From Auxenochlorella pyrenoidosa (Eukaryota; Chlorophyta; Trebouxiophyceae; Chlorellales; Chlorellaceae): a DNA stretch of 29,169 nucleotides. Made by a program: the position numbers and the translations under genes. The stretch covers positions 341,382-370,550 of the forward strand of contig KQ482032.1 of NCBI GenBank assembly GCA_001430745.1, read 5' to 3'. This document shows positions 9,350 through 20,433 of the stretch, one piece after another (within the stretch, counting starts at the first letter, position 1; every line of letters begins with the position of its first letter). A model generated the notes under the pieces. The model was not told the DNA's origin, did not search any database, and saw nothing but the letters and a program-made list of their open reading frames with translations.

Positions 9350-12300
9350 ATGCAGCACAAGGCGCCCCCAGAGGGCAGCAGGACGCTGTGCGAGCTGCAG
9401 TGCCGTCTCGGTGAGGCTCTGCGCTTCCAGTGGCTGTGGGAGCACCGCTGAGGGTGTCTTCTAACTCGAAATTCTGCTCTACATCTGCAGTGACGGTCCA
9501 AGCTGAAGAGAGGCGCGTCTTGGTAAGCAAACACGAAAAACATTTCAGGTCCTTTCCGCTGCTGCATCCATCGCCGTCTGATCTAAAGCAGTGCTTGATC
9601 GACATGACAAAGCGCTTCGCACGTGCCGCCGCCCGTGCCTGCCTCACCGCCGCTGCCGCTGCCAGAACCCCCCCCCTCGCAGGCAGCGCCCGCCTGCCCA
9701 GACATTGACCTCTCAGCCGCTGGTGACGCTCCCAGTGCTCAGCAGCTGGCCGGCTATGCACCCGTGGTGAAGTGTCCCAGCGGGCAGTGGCCTGCCTCAT
9801 ATGACCAGGCTGATGGCTCCTGGGACAGCCGCCGTCGAGGTGGCGGCAGCGGCGGCCTGCGCTCGCTCCTGCGCCAGCTGGCCGCTCGCCTGCCAGGCGG
9901 CGCTGCGGCGCGCCTGGAGCGCCTGCTGGGCCTGCAGGCGGCGGCTGCGCCCGGCGCGCCGCTGGCGTGGCACCCACAGCAGCCGCTGCTGGCAGCTGTC
10001 GACGGCTGCGGCCGCGTGCAGGTGTTTGACTATGCCGGGCGGCTGCCCTCACTGGCCCACGGCGCCGGCGGCAGCCCCCCGCCGGCGCTGCAGCCAGCCC
10101 TGGTGCTGCAGCATGAGTTCCAGCAGTCCCCGGGCGCCGCCGCGTGGCGGCCGCACGGCGGGCGCTGCCTGGCGGTGGGGTCCCAGCAGGGCGTGTGCCT
10201 CTGGCACCTCGGCCGCCCGCCGACAGGCAGCGGCTCCAGGCGAGCAGGCACTGTGTCCGCGGGCCCTGCTCGTGCAGTTTGCTGCAGAAGCTTGACACGC
10301 TTACTTTGCTGGCGTGCAGCATGTGTGGCACACGAGCATCCTGCACTGGATTGATGGCGGCCGCTGCTGGCAGCACCTTGCCATGCCTGCGTGGGGCGCA
10401 GCCTCCAGATCCCTGCCGCCCTGCCTGCCGCCGCTCCCGCAGGCCCGACAGCAGTGCGTGGATGACCTGGCTGCAGGCGCCGGGCGCGGGGCCGGTGACC
10501 ACGCTGGCCTGGCACCCGCAGGTGGGCTGGGTGGGCTGGGCCGGGCGGCGCCTGTGAGGGGTGCTTGGCCCGTAGGAGACGAGGCGGGGCTTCCCTCGCG
10601 CCTGCTTGCAGCACTGGCTGCAGGATGCTTTGGCTGGGGGAGTCCTGTGTTTTGTAGCAGGCTGAGGAGGGCTTGTCATGAGGTGGTTGGACGGCGCTGC
10701 CGAACCCAGCGACCCTTTCCGAACCCCACTCCGATCCCTGCCCTTGCCCCTGCCCCGCCGCAGGGCCACCTGCTGGCCGCCGCCTGTGCCGACTCACCGG
10801 GCTTTTATGTGTGGGATGTGGCCACCGGGGCCGGCACCCCCGTCTCGGTGGGGCCCCGCTCGCCCCGGCTGTTGGCGCCGCCCGCCCGCCTGCCTCGCCC
10901 GCCCGTCTGCATGCAGTACCCGGGAGCAGCATGCACATCGTTGTGCCAGCACTGCCAGCCTGTGCCGCCCCCTTGCCCGCCCTCTTCCAGGCCGGCCCAG
11001 AGGCGGTGAGCATGCTGCGCTGGTCGCCCTGCGGCGCCTACCTGCTGGCGGCGCACCCCTCGGGGGACTTCCGCATCTGGCAGACGCAGGTGGGCCCGCA
11101 GCCAGGGGGCCGGGGCAGAGCCCGGGCGCTGGCCGTGGGTGGGCTGGCCGGCCAAGGTGTGCCGGCGCCGTGCGCCGTGCGGCCTGCGCGGGTGCCATGC
11201 CGTGGGCGCCTGCCTGGCTCCAGCCAACCGCACAGGTGGCTGTGCCGTCTGCACTCCAGGGACCGACCCCCCCCCCCACCCTGCAGACCTGGTGGTCGCA
11301 GCGCTGGGCGGCGGCCGAGGGCGGCGACAGCGGCTCCGCGCGCTGCGCCCTGGCAGAGGCCTGCTGGGCGCCCGACTCGCGCTCCCTGCTGCTGGCCTAT
11401 GAGCACTCGCCGCAGGCGCGCCTGGGGGGCGGGGCGGGGCCGCAAGAGGCTGCCGCGCTGGCGTGGGAGGCGCTGCTTCCTGGCTGCTGCGCCCAAACCA
11501 GGGTCTGCGACGCAGGGGCTGTGGCAGGGGTGGTGCAAGAGCGTGCGTGGCGTGGGCACCACCTGCCCGCCGTGCCTGCCTCGCACCAGGTTTGTGTACC
11601 CAGAGCGCCTCCCAGCAGCGTTTTGGCCCGCCTGCACAACCCCACAGGCAAGCCCCCCTCTCTCCACCCACCTCCGCTTCTCCCTGCACCCCCCGCAGCT
11701 GGTGTCCCTGCACTTCACTGGCGAGCCGCCCTCGCTGCAGGCTCAGCTGCTGCCGCTGCCGCTGGCGGAGCTCAACACCAAGGGTGAGGGCGTGGCTGGG
11801 GACCACGGCCCGTGCAGCTGGTTGCACGTGTGCAGCCCTGCACCCCGCCTGCAGCTTGCCAGTTCGGACCGTCTCCGCCTGCTTCTCCCAGCTGCTCAGC
11901 AGCGAGTTTTCGGGCGGCCTGTCCTCCGAGTGCAGGGGCGCGCGGCGCGGCACCCGGCGCCCCCCTGGTGCACGCCATGGCCTGGGACCCGCGCGCGCAG
12001 CGCCTGGTGGTGGCCCTGGGCGGCGCCCACCCCGCCGCCGGCTGCGTCGCGCTCTACGACACCCGATGCGACCCCATCCTGTCGGCCCGCTTCATCGGCC
12101 TGGTGGCGCTGGCGCCCCTGGCGGGTGCTGGCGGCGACGGCCAGGCGGTGCCTTCGAGCCGGCCCGCGGCAGAGGCGGGGTGGGAGGAGATCCAGCCCGA
12201 GGAGGTGGCCGAGGCGGCGGGCGCGGTGGGCGGCAGCAGCAGCCGCGGTGCGGGCTCGTCGGCAGCGGGTGCCGCAGCGGCGGGTGTGTCAGCTGTCACT

Positions 12301-12420
12301 GCGGGGGACGGCCCGATGAGCCGGCCGCAGCTAGCATTCATGCCCGGGTTTGCGCAGGGGGCGCTGCTGGCGGCGCGCTCCGGCCAGCTCATCGCCACCG
12401 TTCCCATGTTTTTTGCCTGA
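9350..12420 (+). CDS. AAAS: ALADIN (AAAS) WD-repeat nucleoporin
   Basis: ALADIN is a seven-bladed propeller of the nuclear pore complex, held there by the transmembrane nucleoporin NDC1. The start (9350, GCGCCATG) gives SRTLCELQCRL, like the VTLCEINRDL start of plant ALADIN. Exons: 9350-9410, 9491-9522, 9683-10239, 10443-10521, 10764-10847, 10991-11089, one from 11287 with uncertain end, 11590-11647, 11699-11783, 11936-12420. Diagnostic segments in order are PLAWHPQQPLLAAVD, PVTTLAWHPQ, GFYVWDVATGAGTP, SMLRWSPCGAYLL, CWAPDSRSLLLAYEHSP, LHFTGEPPSLQAQLLPLPL, HAMAWDPRAQRLVV, and the family-typical end (GALLAARSGQLIATVPMFF). The intron donors after 10239 and 11647 are GC. The seventh exon must end in phase 2; candidate ends are 11441 (GC donor) or 11546 (GT donor, leaving only a 43-nt intron). 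About 565 aa with the first option. Confidence 0.82.
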
Positions 12421-13092
12421 CTGCTGTCATCTGCGCACTCTGACCTCTGCTGCTGCCCTGCACAAAGAGCGTAAGTGCGCCCTCTGGACCAGTCACATTT
12501 GCTGTCTGGGCCAGGTGAGAGTATTGACAGAGGCAGCGGTGCTGCGGCAGATAGGAAGTGCAGTGCGAGCGGTGCCGGCAGGAAGGACGAGAGGGCACAT
12601 GGCCTTTGCCGGGACAGGTGAGACGGCAAAAGAGGAACGCGCTGGGCTGGCAGGGGCACGCAGCAGGCGCATGCTGGCGGGCATCCTGAAGAGGAGGGCT
12701 GGGGGCGCGCAGCTGCTTCTGCTCTGTGTTTTTTCGGGGCTGCGCCCCCGAAGAGCGCAGCTGCGAGTAGCAGTCCTGTTGCAAGCGCCAGGAGCAGCTG
12801 GCAAAAGGGAGGGAAAGGCAGCAGGAGCACACAGCGAGAGGGGGAAGAGGGGGGCCACGGGGTAGTGCAGGCTAGACCTAAGCTGTGCTACTGAGGGCCA
12901 AGGAAAGAAGGATGCTGAAGGCCAAGAAAAGAAGTATGAAGGAGCACGAACACGGCGGCAGACAAGGGCTGCCAGGGCTCAAGCTGGGTCCAAGCGTTGT
13001 TGGGGAGGTGCTGCGCAGGCACAGCCGCCGGCGGCCGCTGCCTGTGGGCCGCTGCGCAGCTGGCTGCCGTGCCAGCTGAGGGCCCACGCTGC
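12421..13092. other. Convergent intergenic region between ALADIN and SnRK2
   Basis: 672 bp between the stop codons of two genes pointing at each other, so it should hold both 3' UTRs. I found no TGTAA on either strand here and no further gene. Part of it is purine-rich on the plus strand (around 12780-12960). Confidence 0.4.
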
Positions 13093-15953
13093 TCACTCCA
13101 CCAGCTCTTCATCCATGAGGTCTCCATCCATGTAGTCCTCCTCGTTGAAGTCCCGCACCGCGGGCTGCAGAGGGGCGCAGGCAGTGGGCCGGCACAGACG
13201 AGCGTCGGCATGCACGCAAACATGCTTCAGGGCACACACAAACATTTCAGGACTTCACGTACCTGTGTGAAAGTCAGGCCAGGAGAGAGACGCAAGTAGC
13301 AACATGCTCTGCCAAGGCACATCAAGCGCGGCCCATCGGGCTGTGGAGCCCACCTGCGGCGTCTGCGCCTTGGTGCGCGCGGCGTTGACAATGCTGCGGA
13401 TCTCCTCCACCGTCTGGCTGGGGGTGGGGGTGGCCTCCTTCATCGCGATGCCGCCGTCCTGCAACGGGGGCCCGGGGGTGTGGAGGGGGGTTGGAAGTGC
13501 AGCAGGACGCAGAACACGTGGGAAACGATGGGCTAGCCTTTGAAATTTTTGAGTGCAGCCGGAGGCAAGCAGTGGGCGCGACGCAGCGTGCTTGCGCTTG
13601 TGCGCCTGCAGGGCTGCGCAGCGCGGCCGGCCCACCTTGAGCTCCTCGGGCAGATTCCGCAGGAACCAGGGGTGCTGCAGCGGCGGAGCAGGGCACGGAG
13701 GCGGGCGTTACAGCGCGCGCATGCCGACCAGGGGGGAGGAGCTGAATGCTTGCACTGCATGCTGCGCTGCCTGCACATCTGGAGGCTGCGTGGTTGACAG
13801 CGCGTAGCACTGTGCGCGCTCTTCCTGGCCCCCCTCGCCTGCTTGATCTGCGCGATGGAGATGCGCTGCGCTGGGTTGGCCACAAAGATGCGGGAGATGA
13901 GGTCCAGGCACTCGCGCGACAGGTGCAGGTTGGCGGGGAAGGAGTACTTGACAGACATGATGCGCTGCAGCAGGAGGGGCCCGAGGGCGGTGGCGGGTGG
14001 GCAGAAGGGGGCGCAACGACACTGGCACAGGCGCAAGCAGGCAGCGTGTGCCTCGCTTACTTTGCCCCCTGTTGCAAGGCGGGCCGCCTCTCGGCCTCCC
14101 TGCGGGGCTGTGCTAGCCAGCGCTTCTTGCAGCCCGTGGAGAGCAGTCAGCACTCCCAGCGTCCAGCCCGGCCCCTGACGCGCACCTGGATGGTCTTGCG
14201 GAAGTTGCGCGGGTCGGCGGGGTCCTCAAAGGGGTACGCCCCCACCAGCATCACGTACAGAGTCACCCCGCACGACCACACATCTGCAATCTCGCCGTCA
14301 TACTGCACAGGGAGAGGGGCAGCAAGCGGCGGCGGCGTGCCAGCAACGGGAGCCACCAGCGGGGAGGCATGCAGCTAGCTCCGGGCGTGCTGCCGGGTGG
14401 GCTGCAGCCAGCGGAGCACGGTGCAGCAGATGCATGGCGCACCTGCTTTCGCGACAGCACCTCTGGCGCAATGTACGCGGGGGTGCCTACTGTCGACTTG
14501 GGCTGCGAGTCAAACACCGCGCTTTTGCTGTAGCTGCAGAGCGAGGCAGCAAATTGGGGCAGGCGGGGTGGGCATGAGGAGAAGGAACGCCCGGTTGGGA
14601 AAGCCATCATCAGTACGCATCCTTTTCGACTGATGTCAATCAGCACAGCGGCAGTGCCCCAGGTCCAGTTGGGTTGGAGCCAGGCTGGCGCCCGGGCTCA
14701 CCCAAAGTCGCAGATCTTGAGCCGCGGCGCTGGCCGCCCATCCAGCAGCGTGTTCTCCAGCTTGAGATCACGGTGGCACACGCCCTGCAGGTGGGGGCAC
14801 CGCGTGCAGGTTGGGCGCGCCATGTCAATTGGCACCTTGCCACAGCTGCCAGAGGCATCGTGTGGAGCGCTCCGCGCATCCCAAAGCAGCAGCCAGAGCC
14901 CAACGAGATTCATGGCTACTGTGAGACTTATAGCCAGCTAGAAGGCCAGAACGCGTTGCATGTGGCTGCTGCCGTGTACTGCCTTGTGACCTCTGTGCTG
15001 CTTCTCTCGCTCCACCGTCACAGCATCACTGCGCAGCAAGCGGCCTGCTTGCTGCACAATATTTGCTGGGCCCTGAACTTGGCACATCCTGCCTGCGAAC
15101 CCTGCTGCAGGTGCAGCACCCACCTCTCTGTGGCACCACGCCACCCCCGAGATGAGCTGCTGGAAGAAGTAGCGGGCTTCATCCTCGCTGAACCGGTTGG
15201 CCTTGACGATACGATCGAACAGCTCGCCGCCAGAGGCATACTCCATGGCGATGCCAAGGTGGGTGCTGGTCAGGAAGACCTGCCCATGGGCAAGGGCAGC
15301 ACGGCGGGCGCGGCGGCGGTTGAGGAACCAAAATCGTCCACCAGGGGCACAAAGACCCGTGTGCTGCCCCTTGAAGGGATGCCGCATTGCTCATTCTCAA
15401 CGCTGCAATTGGGAGCCGGACAGGCTGCCAGGGCAGTACAGCGTACTTAGTAGCTGGGCTGCCCAACCTGAGGCGGTGCCGCACCTCTCGAAACCGGACG
15501 ATGTTGGGGTGCCCGGACAGCATGCGGTGGTTGATGATCTCCCGCTCCACATTCTTATCAATCTGCAGGGCAGCAGAGCAGCAGGTGGTGCAGCGCATCG
15601 CTGGGCCAGACGCAACTGTGGTGCCGAGTCGCCGGGTGCGGTGGTGGGCCGGGCGGCAGGCTGACCCGCTGGCCCACCTTCGGCTTGGTCCCTGCACTCC
15701 AGCACCCCGCACCTTCTCTCCCCGCTCGATGAACTTCACCGCCACCAGCTCCCCCGTGTCCTTGGCGCGGCACAGCTTGGCCACGCCAAAGTTGCCGCTG
15801 CCGATATCCCTAATCTGCAGGGTTGGCGATCAGGGGCGGGCAGGGCAGGCGCGGGTCACGGCGATCGCGGCGGGCGGACAGCCCCACTGCAAGCCCCCGA
15901 TAGGCGGGCGGCGGGCGGCGACTCGCCAGTTCATATTTGCACCCGAGATCCAT
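13093..15953 (-). CDS. SNRK2: SnRK2-family serine/threonine kinase
   Basis: Plant-type osmotic, ABA or nutrient-stress kinase; in Chlamydomonas, SnRK2 members (SAC3/SNRK2.2 and SNRK2.1) control the sulfur-starvation response. Eleven exons close in phase: 15953-15927, 15814-15713, 15562-15485, 15279-15124, 14784-14702, 14533-14443, 14302-14186, 13964-13839, 13674-13636, 13458-13354, 13164-13093, giving 331 aa. Visible are the Gly-rich loop ([11 protein letters not shown]), catalytic Lys in [23 protein letters not shown], the activation loop [14 protein letters not shown] with its conserved Ser, [32 protein letters not shown], and the SnRK2 box ([15 protein letters not shown]). The protein ends in an acidic tail ([16 protein letters not shown]), matching the acidic domain II position of SnRK2s. 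Introns after 15927 and 13839 start with GC, and no in-phase GT alternative exists for either. The stress it answers to here is not visible. Confidence 0.93.
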
Positions 15954-16660
15954 CGCGCAAGCGCCGGGGGCCGCCCCGGCTGCAGGAGCCACGCCTCCGC
16001 CCGGTCGCTGGCTGGGAACGGCGTCCTGGAAGGCTAGACGGGGCTGGTCTGCAAGCTGGGAGGTGTTTAGGAGGAGTGAGGCCCATGAACAAGGGCGAAG
16101 GAGCGCTCCTCTCTTGTGGTGGGGTGTGTGCTCTGGCGCATGCCACCTGGACCAGCGCGGCGAAGGTAGCCCCTGCTGTTCAGGCCAACAATGCTGCTGC
16201 CACATCTGGTGATTGCTGAGATGCACGGAAGGTAAGGCAGGGAGTTTCTGTGCCCCGCCAGCTTCCTTCACGCCAGCAAAGGCAGCGCAGTGGGGTGAGA
16301 GTGCTGCAGGACGAGCAAGTTGGCGCAAGCTGAGCACGACCTGCGGAACAAGCCACACGAGCTGGCCCAAGGGGCCTAAACTTGCATCCCTTAGTGCGTT
16401 ACAGAGAACAGCAGCAAGACACGCCCAGCTGAGGGTATCCTTGGCTAGTTGGAGGGTCCACGAGAGCGAAGAGCAGTGCAGCAGGCAAGGGCAGAGCAAG
16501 CAGATGGAACAGGTTGTTGAGGAGCCGATGATGTAGCTGTCAGGGCAACAATTCTAGGAACACTCAACGCCACAGCCGCGCGGCAGGCACCCAAGAAAGC
16601 TGGAGCTGCGACGCTTCCGGGCAGGAAGCCCAGTGCAAGCGTGGCAGGCAGCCAGCCGCT
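15954..16660. promoter_or_regulatory. Intergenic region: SnRK2 promoter and DSK2 3' UTR
   Basis: 707 bp between two minus-strand genes. It holds the 3' UTR of the ubiquilin gene and the SnRK2 promoter. A minus-strand TGTAA lies at 16399-16403. No other gene was recognised. Confidence 0.4.
16399..16403 (-). terminator. Possible TGTAA polyadenylation signal of ubiquilin gene
   Basis: TGTAA on the minus strand, about 258 nt past the ubiquilin stop. Chlorophyte nuclear genes often use this pentamer, but a 5-mer this far downstream can occur by chance. Confidence 0.35.
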
Positions 16661-19600
16661 TCACATGGAGGACAGCAGGCGCTCCACTGCCACGTTCACA
16701 TTGCCGCCAGAGGCCACCAGCGCGCGCAAATTGGCGTCGCGGTCGTAAAAGCCCTGTGGGTCGGGGCGCAGCACGTAACGAGCACGGGAGGCAGGTTGCT
16801 GTGAGGAAGGCCCGGCGCTCGGTGCCAGGTCGCTGCTGCACGACAGACAGAAGCCATCCTGCACACTCGGTGGAAGCCCGGGACAGCCACGGCCGGTGCA
16901 CAAGACACACCCAAGGGGGCTTCCCCTCCCTGCCCTGCGCCGCACCCACCATGTCCTGCAGCTGCTGCAGCTGCGCCGCGTACGCTTGCTCCGGGTTGGC
17001 AGGCGGCGCGGGCGCACCAAAGCCGCCCAGGCCGCCGGCGCCGCCTCCCAGCATGCCCATCAGAGCGCCGAAGTCGAGGCCAGCACCTGGCATGCCAGCA
17101 GCGCCTGCGCCGCCGCCGCCTGGGAGGGGCCCCGGGCCCGCAGGCATGTCTGGGAAGAGACCAGTGCCTTGCAGCTCTTGCATCGCCTGCTTGCAAGCAC
17201 GGGGAGCAGGTGCTGGCCAGCTCAGCCTAAGTCATCAGGGGCAGCATGTCACTGGCTGCTTGCGGGCTGTCTGCCCGGAAACCTGCTGGGCAAAGACTTG
17301 CTCGAGCAGTGCGCCCATCTTGCAGCGCGCGCGCCCTCCCAGCTCCCTTTCTGCTCCTGCCCGGCCCTCCAGCCCTGCCTTTTCATCCACCCGGCCCCCA
17401 AGGGCACCTGCATCATCTGCTGCATTGCGTGCTGCGTGCGTGGGTCCATCATGGCCCGGAGGCGCTGCGGGTCGGACAGCATGGAGCGCATCTGCTCCCC
17501 CAGCTGAGGGTTGGAGGCCACGGCACTGCAGGCGCGAGGGCGCGCGGCGGGGGCCGGCTTCAGTGGCAAGGGGCCATGCGCATGCCGGGGCTGCCACGAG
17601 CGTGGGGCAGGCAGGATGGCAGCTTCTTGTTCGACAGCGCCTGCAAGGCCAGGCCCCTCCTCTCAACCCCACACTTTCAGCGCAGCATGGCAGGCTTGGG
17701 GAAGGGCGGGGGGTTGCCACCCACCTCTGGTACATTGGGTTCTGCTCCAACATCGCCTGCATCTGGGCCTGCCCCTCGGGCGTGGCCAGCATCGCCGACA
17801 TCTGCTGCTGCATCAGCTGCTGCATCGCCGGGTCGGCCAGCATCGCCTGCATCGCCTCCTGCATGCCCGGGTCCGACATGAGCTGCATGGCAGAGGGCGG
17901 GAGCGGACAGTGCTGAGGGACAGAGACCGGGGAGCGCGGGGGTCCAGCACCATGGTGCTGCCAATGGCTGGCTATAGCCCGAAGCAGGGACGAGCCGAGG
18001 AGCAGGGAAGCACGAGGGGCAGGGCAGCACGAGGGGGGGCTGGAGGGACGAGGAACAGGCACTGTAAGGCAGTCGATTACATCTTTGCTTGCGAGGCAGC
18101 GGTCCTGTCGTGCCACTGCACATCACGAGCCGCCTGGCCCTGCTCACCTGCTGCATCTGTGCGGGGTCAAGGCCTGGCATGCCGCCCATGCCGCCCAGGC
18201 CTGGCAGCCCACCCAGGCCCGCGGCGGGCCCGCTACCGGGCGCGCCGCCGGCTGCCGCGCCGCCGCCGGCGGCAGCCCAAGGGTTGGGCAGGGGCGCCTC
18301 GTTGGGCGCCCCAGCTGGCTGCTGCGCCGCACCACCAGCGGCGCCGCTGCTCGCGGGCTGGAAGAGCGCTGCAAAGGGGTTGTCGGCGCCGGCGCTGGCC
18401 TCGGGGCCCTCGCGCGCCGCCTCCTCCAGTGGCTGCAGAGGGAAGGCAGCGGCGCCTTTGTTTGACCAGCCTGCTTTGACCAGCCCGAGTGTGGCTGTCA
18501 GCCTTTAAAAGGCAGTTGCCGCGTGTGCATTGCTGCAATTCCGTGATCCCTGCAGCTGCTGCTTACTGCGCACCCATGCCATGCGCACAGCCACGGGTGC
18601 ACCCTGAAGTATGTCCTTGCCTGCAAGGTTGAGTGGAACTGCCGCAGCGCGTTGAAGCCTCCGGGCATGCTCTCGATGTTGGATAGCGCGCGGTCCATGT
18701 TGCGCATTTGCTCACGCATCAGCGCCTGCAGTCGAGGAAAGCATGACGGGAGAGGGGGGCGAGGAAAGCATGACGGGAGAGGGGGGCCCGAAGGGATTGG
18801 GGGTGAGAAAAGAGGCACGCACTGGACTCCACATGGCGAAGCCCCGAGGCACACGCCTGTTGCGCAGAGCATGCACAAAGTGCACGCACGCATTAACAAA
18901 AAGAGAGAACAGCTGCAGCCCGACGGGGGGGGGGGGGGGTGTTGTGCCAGGAACCTGGCCGCCAGAGCATGCGATCTGCATGCCTGCCTGCCCAGTCGGC
19001 TGGAACGGAGGATTTTGACCAGAAGCACTCACAGCCAGGCCCCGCGTGGCCCACTGCTGCGGCCTCAGCACCCACCGGGTTGGACATGACCTGGGTCATC
19101 TGGCGCAGCATGTCTGGGTCGGTCAGCATGCGGCCCAGCTGCATGGAACGAGGGGGGGGGGGGGGAGGGGCTTGGTGAGGAGCGGTCAAGCAGACTTTGC
19201 CACAGCATCGGCACCTGGCCTGCTGCAGCAGGTCTGAGCAGCGCCTGCTTCTGCCCCAGCAGCCAGCCAGCAGCATATGCTGGTTTGCAGGGGAGCGCCT
19301 GGGGGGCAGGCACACTGGGTGGCGCTACGTGCCCACCCGGCCACCCCAATCGGCTGCTGCTGCGCGTTCTGCGCATCCAGCCCCCCGAGCATGCGTGCAG
19401 GCCGCTAGAGCCGCAGGCAGCAGGCGTTGGAGAGCACCTCTGGGTTTGCCTCCATCATCTGCCGCACTGCCGGGTTGGCCTGCATCATCGTGCGCAGTAG
19501 CTCCGGGTTGCGCAGCAGCGCCTGCAGGCACGAGGCAGGGGCTGGGAGGCATTCAAAGGCGGGAGGGTGGACGGATGCCGGGGCACAGAAGCGGGGCAGG

Positions 19601-20433
19601 CTGTGCATGCGCTGCGTGGCGCACGTGACACCGCATCTTTCCTGCCTGCACCGGCCCCTGCTGCGGCCCGCACTCCCACCTGTGTCATCGGAGACTGCAG
19701 CATCTGCTGCATCATCTCTGCCTGGTTGCCCGCCCCAGCGCCACCCAGGCCCAGGCCCCCCATGGCCGTGGCCAGCGGGTCAACACCCGGCCCTGCAGCA
19801 CCGCTGCCAGCGCCGGCTGTGCTGGGAGCTGCACCGTCTCTGGCAGCAGAGGCGGATGTTCCTGTTGGCCTGCAGGAGAGAAGGCGCACAGCCGGCAGCA
19901 ATGTGGCAGCACTGAAGACCCAGGGAGGGTGGGGGCATTGAGAAGCCCGGCAGCCCAGGCCCGCTTTGCAGTCCTCGAGCACACCTGTCGCCGCCCTGCT
20001 GCTGCTGTTGTTGCGGCTGCTTGGACTTCACCATGTGAATCACATGGTCCTCCTGCAGGCCTGCAAGTCGGGGCCCAGGGCAGCATTGTGGTTCGTCAAG
20101 GGCGCCGCAGGCCGCACGTTCCGGTGGCGGGCAGCGCTAGGTTGTCCCCCACTTGGGTGCGAGCCCCTCGGTCGCTTGTCACCGACCCCAGGGCCCGTGT
20201 GAGCCTCACTGGACCCGCCGATCACCCTCAATGCAGCGCCACTGACCGTAGGAAGCGAGCGATTGTGGATCCTTGAGAATTTGCCCGCGATAGATCAGCC
20301 GAAGGGAGTCGGGGGCAATGCCGTCGGCAAGCTTGTCCGCGACTGCTTGTTTAAGCTCCAGAACAGTGGACTCTTGCTCGCTCTCCACCACGAAGGTGGA
20401 GTCGCCCGTCACTTGCTTAATTTTGAGCTTCAT
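16661..20433 (-). CDS. DSK2: Ubiquilin / DSK2 ubiquitin-receptor shuttle protein
   Basis: Ubiquilins carry ubiquitylated proteins to the proteasome and chaperone membrane-protein precursors. Eleven exons close in phase: 20433-20247, 20060-19985, 19869-19680, 19521-19438, 19138-19076, 18725-18621, 18432-18148, 17882-17725, 17525-17408, 17186-16950, 16753-16661, giving 531 aa. Residues 1 to about 77 form a ubiquitin-like domain ([16 protein letters not shown] ... [13 protein letters not shown]). A glutamine run and Ala/Gly linker follow. Two STI1-type methionine-rich regions are clear: [20 protein letters not shown] through [20 protein letters not shown], and [20 protein letters not shown] through [13 protein letters not shown] Gly/Pro-rich linker leads to a C-terminal UBA ([19 protein letters not shown] ... 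AVERLLSSM). An upstream in-frame ATG at 20535 exists, but the start at 20433 begins the UBL fold directly. The donor after 18621 is GCAAGG, with an alternative in-frame GT donor 18 nt further on. Confidence 0.95.
18733..18786. repeat. Perfect 27-bp tandem duplication in ubiquilin intron
   Basis: Two identical 27-bp units (CGAGGAAAGCATGACGGGAG plus AGGGGGG) lie head to tail in the intron 18726-19075. It looks like a recent slippage duplication and has no visible function. Confidence 0.9.
18925..18939. repeat. Poly-G tract, 15 nt (poly-C in the ubiquilin transcript)
   Basis: A G15 run on the plus strand inside a ubiquilin intron, so the pre-mRNA carries C15. Confidence 0.9.
19152..19165. repeat. 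Poly-G tract, 14 nt (poly-C just upstream of a ubiquilin acceptor)
   Basis: A G14 run on the plus strand. In the transcript it is a C14 run only about 13 nt before the exon starting at 19138, where the polypyrimidine tract belongs. Confidence 0.9.

Noticed and set aside
10309..10380. Possible extra ALADIN exon reading HTSILHWIDGG
   Set aside because: It sits behind a plausible acceptor but does not fit the phase between the exons ending at 10239 and starting at 10443, and it has no counterpart in the family.
9243..10769. A 508-codon open frame on the minus strand opposite ALADIN
   Set aside because: It is a shadow of the GC-rich plus-strand gene. The plus strand encodes recognisable WD repeats, while this frame is low-complexity Arg/Ala/Pro with no family resemblance.
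11855..11935. Segment reading QLLSSEFSGGLSSE in ALADIN
   Set aside because: It looks protein-like, but joining 11783 directly to 11936 closes the frame (NTKGARG) and matches the length of plant ALADIN, so it is treated as intron.
10811..12319. A 502-codon plus-strand open frame overlapping ALADIN
   Set aside because: It runs through introns and reads mostly out of frame with the conserved ALADIN segments. Long stop-free frames are expected at this GC content.
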